17,000 bases of DNA from Dehalococcoidia bacterium (GTDB lineage Bacteria; Chloroflexota; Dehalococcoidia; UBA1151; UBA1328), in contig JASLNQ010000012.1 in assembly GCA_030745955.1 (NCBI GenBank), forward strand, positions 1-17,000, written 5' to 3'. Shown piece after piece: positions 7,395-14,263 of this stretch. Position 1 is the stretch's first letter. Each line of letters begins with the position of its first letter. Under the pieces are notes generated by a model. It was not told the DNA's origin, made no database searches, and saw only the letters and a program-made list of their open reading frames with translations. Made by a program: the position numbers and the translations under genes.

Positions 7395-8377
7395 TGCCCG
7401 AGCAAACCGTTATCGAAGCCGTCAGGGACACCATGCGCGCCGAGATGCGCCGCGACGAACTGATGATCCTCATGGGCGAGGATGTTGGCAAGCGCGGTGG
7501 GGTGTTCCTGGCAACCGACGGGTTTATCGACGAGTTTGGCGAAGACCGCGTCATCGACACACCCCTGGCCGAGTCGTCGATATGCGGTGTGGCCCTGGGA
7601 GCCGCCGTCAATGGCATGCGCCCGCTGGCCGAAATCCAGTTCGCCGATTTCGTATGGCCTGCAATAAACCAGATCGTCGGCGAGGCTGCACGGGTCCGCT
7701 ACGGCACAAACGGGGTGAAGACTGCACCGATGACGATCCGCGTTCCCTACGGGGGCGGCGTCAGAGGCGGCCTCTACCACTCCCAGAGCATCGAAGTACT
7801 GTTTGCCCACACGCCGGGCCTCTCCGTCGTTGCACCTGCCACACCGTACGACGCGAAGGGCCTGCTCGCTTCCGCGGTCCGTTCCGACGACCCGGTGATC
7901 GTCCTCGAGCACAAGCGGACGTACCGGCTCGTTAAGGGTGAAGTTCCTACAGGGGACTACACGGTCCCCATCGGCAGCGCCGAGATCAAGCGGCCGGGCA
8001 ACGACCTTACTATTGTGACTTATGGCCTGATGTTGCACTACGCCCTGCAGGCTGCAGAAGCTGCGGCAGAACAGGGAATCGATGTAGAGGTGCTTGATCT
8101 GCGAACCCTGCGCCCGCTCGATTCTGATGCCATCGTTGCGTCGGTATCACGGACCGGCAAGGCGCTGATCGTCCAGGAAGACACGCCGGCGGTCAGCATT
8201 TCGTCGGAGGTGGCGGCGATCATCGGCGAACACTGTTTCTTCGACCTCGACGGACCGATCACCCGCCTGGGCCCACCCGAGATACCGCCGATGCCGTTTT
8301 CGCCGGTCCAGGAAGCCGCCTTCATGCCGTCGCCCGAGAAGATTCTTGCGGCCATCGCAGGGCTTGCGGAGCTTTAG
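7394..8377 (+). CDS. 2-oxoacid dehydrogenase E1 component, beta subunit (branched-chain type)
   Basis: A 327-residue transketolase-like beta subunit of the E1 heterotetramer. It shows MGEDVGKRGGVF (27-38), DTPLAESS with E60, the conserved Glu that activates ThDP, and PLAEIQFADF (77-86). GGLYHSQ (125-131, H129) is part of the conserved active-site loop. The stretch KGEVPTGDYTVPIGSAEI is close to branched-chain dehydrogenase beta subunits. The C-terminal transketolase domain includes LDLRTLRPLD and VQEDTPAVS. The start overlaps the E1-alpha stop by one base, consistent with equal synthesis of both subunits. The next gene begins 2 bp after the stop. Confidence 0.94.
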   Translation: MPEQTVIEAVRDTMRAEMRRDELMILMGEDVGKRGGVFLATDGFIDEFGEDRVIDTPLAESSICGVALGAAVNGMRPLAEIQFADFVWPAINQIVGEAARVRYGTNGVKTAPMTIRVPYGGGVRGGLYHSQSIEVLFAHTPGLSVVAPATPYDAKGLLASAVRSDDPVIVLEHKRTYRLVKGEVPTGDYTVPIGSAEIKRPGNDLTIVTYGLMLHYALQAAEAAAEQGIDVEVLDLRTLRPLDSDAIVASVSRTGKALIVQEDTPAVSISSEVAAIIGEHCFFDLDGPITRLGPPEIPPMPFSPVQEAAFMPSPEKILAAIAGLAEL

Positions 8378-8379
8378 CG

Positions 8380-9750
8380 ATGGTGTTGAACGTTGAGCTC
8401 CCGCAGGTTGGCGAATCGGTCACCGAGGCAGTTATCGGCAAGTGGCTGAAGTCGCCCGGCGACCATGTCGAGAAGTACGACCCGCTGGTCGAGGTGATAA
8501 CCGACAAGGTGAACATGGACGTCCCGGCCCCCGCTTCGGGAACACTCACGAAAATTATTGCGGTCGAAGGCGCTACCGTCCCAATGGGGTCGGTGATCGC
8601 CGAAATGGAGACACCGGGGAGTGCAGGGACAGCGCAAACACCCGGTGTGGCCGGGGGGCAAGGTGCCGTTGAATCCGAACCGTCCTCGCAAACCGGAACC
8701 GCAGCTTCTCCACCTGCAAATCGAATCGGGACGCTCGTTCAGGGTGCCAACGTAGGACCGACCGGGGGCGAGTTTGTTGACACCAGCCTTGGTGCGCCCG
8801 TGTCGTCCACACCCGCCGCTTCCGCTTCGGGCGACACTGCGAAATCATCGACTGGCCGAAAGCGGTTTTCGCCCGTTGTCACCCGGCTCGCCGCGCAGCA
8901 CGGTGTCGATCTAAACACGCTAACCGGCACCGGCCTGGGCGGGCGGGTCACCAGGAACGATGTCCTGGCCGCCGTCGAGGCAGGGAATCTCAACAACGAT
9001 TCGACCACGGAGCGGTCCCCGCAAGCGGGACAACTGTCCGGCGAAGACCGGGTGATCGAACCGACACCGGTCCGGCGCATGATTGCCGACCACATGGTGA
9101 GGGCCATGAACGAGATCCCGCACGCCTGGTCGGCGATCGAGGTCGATGTAACGGGGATGGTCGATTGGAGGGCTGCGAACAGACAACGGTTCGAACAGGA
9201 ACACGGCGTCGGCCTGACGTATCTGCCGATCACCCTCCACACCGTGGCCGCGGCGCTGAAGCAGAACCCGCGGATCAATTCGAGCTGGCACGACGGGCAG
9301 ATCATTCTCAAGGGAGCAATCAACGTTGGCGTGGCGGTAGCTGCCGAGGATGGACTGGTAGTGCCGGTCGTCCACACTGCTGCGAGCCTGTCGCTCCCCG
9401 ATCTGGCAAAAAAACTCGGCGCAGTGATCGACCGGGCGAGAAGCGGGTCGATGACGCTCGAAGATGTCCGGGGTGGGACCTTCACACTCAATAACACCGG
9501 GGCACTGGGCTCGGTTTGGGGCGGGGCGATCATCAATCACCCACAGGCGGCGATCCTCACCACCGAGGCGATCGTGAAGCGACCGGTCGTGATAACCCGG
9601 GACGACACCGACGCCGTTGTCGTGCGCTCGATGATGAATATCTGCCTTTCGTTCGACCACCGCATCATCGACGGCGCCGAAGCATCGGCGTTTCTACAGA
9701 CGGTGAAGAACGGTCTTGAGGCGATCGACCTGAACACAGATTTCGAATGA
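8380..9750 (+). CDS. 2-oxoacid dehydrogenase E2, dihydrolipoamide acyltransferase
   Basis: A 456-residue E2 core protein with the full domain set. One lipoyl domain (1-78) carries the lipoylated Lys in ITDKVNMDVPAPASG (K43). After a Gly/Ala/Ser-rich linker, the peripheral subunit-binding domain (about 160-202) shows FSPVVTRLAAQHGVDL and GTGLGGRVTRNDV. The catalytic domain (about 225-456) ends in the active-site block SFDHRIIDGAEASAFL with H427 and D431. It accepts the acyl group from E1 and transfers it to CoA. GGAG at 8368-8371, inside the preceding gene, is 8 nt from the ATG. No E3 dihydrolipoamide dehydrogenase is in the window, so it must be encoded elsewhere. The last codon and stop overlap lipB by 4 bp. 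Confidence 0.95.
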   Translation: MVLNVELPQVGESVTEAVIGKWLKSPGDHVEKYDPLVEVITDKVNMDVPAPASGTLTKIIAVEGATVPMGSVIAEMETPGSAGTAQTPGVAGGQGAVESEPSSQTGTAASPPANRIGTLVQGANVGPTGGEFVDTSLGAPVSSTPAASASGDTAKSSTGRKRFSPVVTRLAAQHGVDLNTLTGTGLGGRVTRNDVLAAVEAGNLNNDSTTERSPQAGQLSGEDRVIEPTPVRRMIADHMVRAMNEIPHAWSAIEVDVTGMVDWRAANRQRFEQEHGVGLTYLPITLHTVAAALKQNPRINSSWHDGQIILKGAINVGVAVAAEDGLVVPVVHTAASLSLPDLAKKLGAVIDRARSGSMTLEDVRGGTFTLNNTGALGSVWGGAIINHPQAAILTTEAIVKRPVVITRDDTDAVVVRSMMNICLSFDHRIIDGAEASAFLQTVKNGLEAIDLNTDFE

Positions 9751-10526
9751 GCAGCCCGCCTGGCACTCCGGTCGACGGAATTGGCGCAAACGTCGACCCT
9801 TTGCCCGAAATGCGGGCCACATGGCTCGATACGGTCGACTACAACTCAGCGCTCGAACTGCAACGCGCGATGGCCGAAGCCCGGAAATCGAACTCGGTCC
9901 CTGACACCCTGTTGCTGCTTGAGCACCCACACGTGATCACGCTGGGCCGCAGGGCTGGCGAATCCCACGTTCTGTCGAATCCGGAAACGCTCAAAGCCGA
10001 AGGCGTCGAACTTCACGAGACCGAACGCGGCGGCGAAGCGACGTACCACGGTCCGGGCCAGCTGGTCGTCTACCCGGTGATAGATGTCAGGGCCGCTGGC
10101 CTTGGCCCGGTAAGCTACGTGCGATTGCTGGAGCAGACGGTCATCGAAACGCTCGACGAGTTTGGCGTGAATGCCCACCTTGTTGACGGTGAGACCGGCG
10201 TCTGGGTCGGCGGCGTGCCGAACGAGAAACGGCGAAAGGGAATAAACCCGGCAGGCAGGAAGATAGCCGCGATCGGCGTCCGAATCACCGGTGGCGTGTC
10301 GATGCACGGGTTCGCGCTGAACGTATCGACCGATACGAGCTACTTCAGGCACATCGTCCCGTGCGGCATGCCCGACCTGCCGATCACTTCCATCGAACTC
10401 GAAACCGGCGAGCCAGTTTCAGTGCTTGAGTGCGCCCAGATGGCCGCCGCTAAACTCGCTGCGAACCTGCGTCGGGACCTCGTGTGGTCCGAGCGGGCCG
10501 GACTGCCCGTTCATAGTTCGGACTGA
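9747..10526 (+). CDS. lipB: Octanoyltransferase LipB (lipoyl-[acyl carrier protein] pathway)
   Basis: A 259-residue LipB, which moves octanoyl from acyl carrier protein to the lipoyl domain of target enzymes; LipA then inserts sulphur. The family signature is clear: ERGGEATYHGPGQLVVYP (93-110), RKIAAIGVRI with catalytic K172, HGFALNV (187-193), and HIVPCGMPD with catalytic C206. The ATGA overlap with E2 supports this start by translational coupling, although a Met at residue 22 also fits the family's usual N-terminus and neither has a Shine-Dalgarno site. Its place directly after E2 makes functional sense, since E2 K43 is a substrate. lipA is not in the window. Confidence 0.95.
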   Translation: MSSPPGTPVDGIGANVDPLPEMRATWLDTVDYNSALELQRAMAEARKSNSVPDTLLLLEHPHVITLGRRAGESHVLSNPETLKAEGVELHETERGGEATYHGPGQLVVYPVIDVRAAGLGPVSYVRLLEQTVIETLDEFGVNAHLVDGETGVWVGGVPNEKRRKGINPAGRKIAAIGVRITGGVSMHGFALNVSTDTSYFRHIVPCGMPDLPITSIELETGEPVSVLECAQMAAAKLAANLRRDLVWSERAGLPVHSSD

Positions 10527-10702
10527 TCGCTATTCACGACGGGTAAAAACCTGCAAGTTCGGAGTCAGTCCACACACCGGCTGGGTGTCGCCCCCAACGC
10601 TAATCACACCTTTTTGCTCGATGATGCTTGTATCGGGGCAATAGCCCCGCGTCGTCCGAGCGCCCAGGACCCCAGGACCCCGATCGCAAGGTGAAGTCAG
10701 TT

Positions 10703-12862
10703 TTGGCTAATCCAGCAATTACCCGGCAATACAACCAGACAGAAGATTCACCGGCTGTAGGCGAATCCGATAGCCGTCACCTGCTACAACGCCTCCCATC
10801 GTTCGCCGCCGCCGCCACGCTTGCCATGTTGCTCGCAATGACCATTGCGACCGGGATCTCGATTCGCAGCATCAACCAGTCACAGAGCGACCTGCGGTTT
10901 GGGGAGCTTGTAGATACGGTTTCGATGGAGGTTGACGCCGAGTTCAACAAGAGTTTGAGCGAACTCGCTGCGATCAGGGGTTTCCTCGAGGCGACCGACC
11001 TGGTCTCGCCATCCCAGTTCCGTACATTTGCCTCTGCTATCGAACAGGAAAACTGGTCGGTCCACGCGCTTGGTTTCATCAAGAAGGTAAATGGCGACGA
11101 CACAACCGAGTTCAACCGCATGATGTCGTCGCAGTTGGGTGACGAATTCATGCTGGAATCCGAAGGCCGCCGCGAGTATTTCCTTCCAGTTGCATACACC
11201 TACCCGGAAACCCTTGGAATCCTCAACCCGGGTGAAAACATGCTGTACCACCCGACGTACACGCCGCTGATGAACACGGCGCAGCTGGAGCGAAAGATGA
11301 TCGCTTCACACCCGGTGCCATCGGCTTCTAACCCTCACGACCAGGCAGTGGTACTCGTCTTCACACCAGTGTTCAGCCCTGCCGTCGACGCGCTCTCAGA
11401 GCCAGAACTGAAGGGTTTTGGCACCGGGGTCTACCGGGTGGCCGATTTCCTGTCCGGACCTGTCGCGCGGGCCGGGCTGGGCGATATCAAGTTTCGGGTG
11501 GTCGACGTAGCCGACAGCGGCGTAGTTCAAGAGGTGTTCCCGGTCCCGAACGGATCGACAAACGAAAACTGGACTGGCGACACGAGTTTTGTGAGCAACC
11601 TGGGCCTTGCGGGCAGGAACTGGCAGTTGGAGTTCAACAAGCCCGCCGGGTTTGGCCTCAGCAAGCTCGAATCACAACTGTGGGTAATCGTGCTGTCGGC
11701 CGGTCTCGTGATCACGGGACTCGCGACGGTATCCATGTACTCGCTGATCGCTGGCCGGCAGACCGCACAATCCCGCCTGCAACTGCTCACAAGCCGGATG
11801 AACATCCTCCTGGACTCGGCGCTGGAGTCGATTTTGCTGGTCGGTGACGACGACAAGATCGTTTGGGCGAACCAGTCATACGCAAACGTGTTCGGGTTCA
11901 CAGATCCCGATTCGATAATTGGCTCTGAGTGGGAATCGAGCCGGGTGGGTACCGGTGTCAAGTTCGAAAACCGCCGCAAGTACCTGCGCAGACTCTCCGA
12001 GATCAACAACAACCGCGAACTCGCCGTCACTTCAGAGGACGTGCGGATATCACAGCCCGAATCGCGCACCCTGTCGATGACTTCGGCGCCGGCCAGGAGT
12101 GGAACTTCGGAATACCAGGGCAGGCTCTGGGTTTTCCGCGACGTAACCAACGAAAGGATGGCCGACCGATCGAAGTCGGAGTTCATTTCGATGGTCTCCC
12201 ATGAATTGCGGACCCCTCTCACCTCGCTCACCGGATTCATCGAGCTGGTTCTCGACGGTGCCGGTGGTGAAGTGAACCCCGCCATGGAGCGCATGCTGGT
12301 CAAGGCGCACACGAACGGCATCCGACTGAGCCGCCTCGTGGCCGACGTCCTTGATATTTCCCGACTTGAAACCGGGAACCTGGCGCTCGAGATGAGCGAG
12401 GTTTCGCTACAGGGCCTGCTCGCAGAACTCAGCGACTCGATGTGTCCACAGTTCGAGGAACAGCAACTCGAAATCAGCTGCAAATTCCCGTCGAACCTTC
12501 GCGCAGTCTGGGCCGATCGTGAGCGTTGTGCGCAGGTGTTCTCCAACCTGCTTACCAACGCCCTGCGCTACACCCCCGAGGGTGGCAAGGTCAGCGTTTC
12601 TGGCAAACTGGTTGGCGACCGCGTGGAGATCTGCGTCCGCGACACCGGTGAGGGCATTCGTCCCGAAAACCAGGCAAGGATTTTCGACAGGTTCGTCAGG
12701 CTTTCCAGGAAAGGGAGGCGCCCCCCGGGGAGCACCGGTCTGGGTTTGGCGATCACGAAGACCCTCGTCGAACTGCAGGGCGGCTCGATCCGGCTCGAGA
12801 GCGAATACGGCAAGGGATCGGCCTTCACGATATCGCTGCCAGTCGCCGAGCGACCCGAGTAA
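10703..12862 (+). CDS. Membrane sensor histidine kinase with CHASE and PAS domains
   Basis: The start is uncertain. TTG at 10703 (719 residues) is preferred because AGGTGA lies 8 nt upstream. The frame is open back to 10628, and the first in-frame ATG would remove part of the first membrane helix. Order in this numbering: membrane helix about 34-55, extracytoplasmic CHASE domain about 66-250 (ALGFIKKV, GRREYFLPVAYTYPE), second helix about 326-349, PAS about 366-490 (SILLVGDDDKIVWANQSY), HisKA H-box SMVSHELRTPLTSL with phosphorylated H500. The ATPase shows N-box NLLTNALRYTPEGG near 613, G1 DTGEGI near 646 and G2 GLGLAITK near 678. All catalytic boxes are intact and there is no receiver domain. 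CHASE domains sense small extracellular ligands; the ligand here is unknown. The response regulator converging from 13948 is a plausible partner. Confidence 0.92.
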   Translation: MANPAITRQYNQTEDSPAVGESDSRHLLQRLPSFAAAATLAMLLAMTIATGISIRSINQSQSDLRFGELVDTVSMEVDAEFNKSLSELAAIRGFLEATDLVSPSQFRTFASAIEQENWSVHALGFIKKVNGDDTTEFNRMMSSQLGDEFMLESEGRREYFLPVAYTYPETLGILNPGENMLYHPTYTPLMNTAQLERKMIASHPVPSASNPHDQAVVLVFTPVFSPAVDALSEPELKGFGTGVYRVADFLSGPVARAGLGDIKFRVVDVADSGVVQEVFPVPNGSTNENWTGDTSFVSNLGLAGRNWQLEFNKPAGFGLSKLESQLWVIVLSAGLVITGLATVSMYSLIAGRQTAQSRLQLLTSRMNILLDSALESILLVGDDDKIVWANQSYANVFGFTDPDSIIGSEWESSRVGTGVKFENRRKYLRRLSEINNNRELAVTSEDVRISQPESRTLSMTSAPARSGTSEYQGRLWVFRDVTNERMADRSKSEFISMVSHELRTPLTSLTGFIELVLDGAGGEVNPAMERMLVKAHTNGIRLSRLVADVLDISRLETGNLALEMSEVSLQGLLAELSDSMCPQFEEQQLEISCKFPSNLRAVWADRERCAQVFSNLLTNALRYTPEGGKVSVSGKLVGDRVEICVRDTGEGIRPENQARIFDRFVRLSRKGRRPPGSTGLGLAITKTLVELQGGSIRLESEYGKGSAFTISLPVAERPE

Positions 12863-12910
12863 ACACAGTTCCGGATTACCGCTCAAAGTCAGGCGCTACC
12901 GCCGGCCCCC

Positions 12911-12982
12911 ACCTCTCGTCTCGACCACCGCGGAGGGACCCGGGGCGGTGTCGCGACGAAATCCGAGGGGCATTCACCGGGC
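12911..12982 (+). repeat. Dispersed intergenic repeat, copy B
   Basis: It matches copy A over about 70 bp, including CGGAGGGACCCGGGG and GGTGTCGCGA. The stem is GTCTC (12918-12922) with GGGAC (12935-12939), one G-T wobble, and a 12-nt loop. TTCACC at 12973 has the same 55-bp offset from the stem start as in copy A. Confidence 0.7.
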
Positions 12983-13086
12983 ATCGATATGAACCCCTTT
13001 CTATCCGATTCGTAGTATCGAACTGGACATTCTCGGGTAAGTGCAACGGGCAACGGCAGAATCAGGGCTGGCTGGATTATCGGACC

Positions 13087-13131
13087 TCGTCGCGCAGGGA
13101 AGTGATCCCTCCACTCCGGTCGGGATGAGGG
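13087..13131 (-). repeat. Dispersed intergenic repeat, copy C (shorter, inverted)
   Basis: On minus it reads CCCTCATCCCGACCGGAGTG and continues GAGGGATC, matching copy A over the stem-loop. The stem is ATCCC (13126-13122) with GGGAT (13109-13105), with a 12-nt loop differing from copy A at one base. The right half diverges and is shorter than in A and B. Confidence 0.65.
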
Positions 13132-13228
13132 TGAGGTGAAGGCGATTGGTAAGAGGGCGGCCGCGTCGAAATCCAAACCGCACCGGAACGCCCGGCCTGG
13201 TTCAAGCGTAAATGACTGGGCACCGGCC

Positions 13229-13948
13229 CTACGCGGCGGCCCGCTCGGAATTACCGAGTGGCCGAACGTACCGGTAACCGAACTCCCGCACCGTCTCGAT
13301 GAGTGTCGGGCGCTTCGGGTCTTCCTCGATCTTGCCGCGGATGTACGAAATGTACAGGCGCACACTATCGGTCGATGTTTCGTCCGAGTTCGGTCCCCAT
13401 GCCAGGTTGAGGAGTTGTGTGTGGCTCAGTACCTGCCCCGGGTGCCTTAGCAACGCGGTCAGCAAACGGTACTCGAGCGGTGAAAGTGAAATTTCGCTTC
13501 CACGCACTGTAACCAGGTGCGCCCGGTGGTCGATCATCAACACGGGATCGGCATAGATCTCTTCGTCCCGCTGAACGGGCGGCATTGAGGCCCGGCGCAG
13601 GTTGGCCTCCACCCTGGCCACCAGCTCGTTCTTGGAAAACGGCTTGACAATGTAGTCGTCTGCACCGACCTGCAGCCCCCTGACCCGGTGGGTTTCCGAG
13701 CCGAACGCGGTCAGGAAGATGATCGGGACATCCGACATCTGCCGGATTCGCTCGCACAACTCGAACCCGTCCATGCCCGGCATTTCGAGGTCGAGGAGCG
13801 CGAGGTCGGGCCGTGCCGTAAAAAAGCTCTTCAGGGCCTCTTCACCGCTCTCGGCTGCGATCGTCTCGTATCCTGCCATTTCAAGACGGGTTTGAACAAG
13901 CTCAAGAATGTCAGGCTCGTCGTCGACAACAAGAATTTTTGGAGGCAT
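13229..13948 (-). CDS. OmpR/PhoB-family two-component response regulator
   Basis: A 239-residue regulator. ATG at 13948 (MPPKILVVDDEPDI) is taken as the start because it begins at the receiver fold; an upstream in-frame GTG at 14005 would add 19 residues and neither has a clear Shine-Dalgarno. The receiver domain (1-120) has acidic pair D9/D10, phospho-acceptor D53 in LLDLEMPG, T80 and K102 in VKPFS. The C-terminal winged helix (about 140-232) shows ISLSPLEYRLLTALL and a DNA-reading end, TVREFGYRYV. It should bind direct repeats in target promoters once phosphorylated. It converges with the CHASE kinase gene and diverges from a large lipoprotein gene, so the kinase is the likely partner and the lipoprotein a possible target, both by inference. 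Confidence 0.95.
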   Translation of the reverse strand: MPPKILVVDDEPDILELVQTRLEMAGYETIAAESGEEALKSFFTARPDLALLDLEMPGMDGFELCERIRQMSDVPIIFLTAFGSETHRVRGLQVGADDYIVKPFSKNELVARVEANLRRASMPPVQRDEEIYADPVLMIDHRAHLVTVRGSEISLSPLEYRLLTALLRHPGQVLSHTQLLNLAWGPNSDETSTDSVRLYISYIRGKIEEDPKRPTLIETVREFGYRYVRPLGNSERAAA

Positions 13949-14263
13949 ATAAGTCGGCCGAATCTCACTCACGTCGGTCGTTTTGGGGAACAGCAAAATC
14001 CCCACTTCTATTCAGAGTAGTTAACTACCGTGTAATTAACGTTCGTGTGAACCCCATGTTCATGTGAGTGTGCACCAATGGCCGCGGGTTGGTTTCCCGG
14101 CCCTATCGGTGCCGCTGGGAAATTCGTACTGGCAAACCCGATGCCGCTCTATGTCGTATTGTATTTGGTCACCCGTAAACACCGGGCGTTCAATACAATC
14201 CCACTCCAACAGTCAACGGAGAGCGCTCTGAACGGCACCGCACAAGCCAGAATTCTGGCGATC
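13949..14263. other. Divergent intergenic region upstream of regulator and large lipoprotein
   Basis: This 315-bp gap holds a perfect 12-bp palindrome at 14017-14028 and GGGGA / TCCCC arms at 13985-13989 and 13999-14003, which would lie in the regulator's leader. The plus frame is open from an ATG at 14078, but its first 62 residues would precede a normal lipoprotein signal and show nothing recognisable, so they are left out of the gene. Confidence 0.4.
14017..14028. promoter_or_regulatory. Perfect palindrome GTAGTTAACTAC
   Basis: A 12-bp perfect palindrome followed 7 bp later by TTAAC again (14036-14040). It lies 69 bp upstream of the response regulator ATG and between divergent genes, where an autoregulatory site would be expected. 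OmpR-family sites are usually direct repeats, so a different factor is possible. Confidence 0.3.

Larger units (their letters stand above)
12863..13228. other. Convergent intergenic region carrying two facing repeat copies
   Basis: This 366-bp gap separates the 3' ends of the histidine kinase and response regulator genes. It holds repeat copy B in plus orientation and copy C in minus orientation, about 100 bp apart. No gene is supported: the minus frame that crosses it (12889-13365) is a shadow. No simple hairpin followed by a T-run was seen, so the repeats may themselves end transcription. Confidence 0.6.

Noticed and set aside
10636..10678. GGGGC-AATA-GCCCC hairpin and a CCCAGGAC doublet upstream of the kinase
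   Set aside because: The stem is only 5 bp with no T-run after it, and the doublet is two 8-bp units; too little to call a terminator or repeat.
11527..12558. 343-residue minus frame inside the histidine kinase gene
   Set aside because: It is Ser/Arg-rich antisense of intact PAS and HisKA coding sequence; no family features.
12889..13365. Minus frame across the kinase-regulator gap, with a SSRPEWRDHFPARRG-like stretch
   Set aside because: The stretch is a translation of the dispersed repeat copy C, and the frame continues as antisense-offset of the regulator gene.
14078..14263. ATG at 14078 as start of the large lipoprotein
   Set aside because: It would place 62 unremarkable residues before a normal lipoprotein signal and has no Shine-Dalgarno; it cannot be fully excluded.
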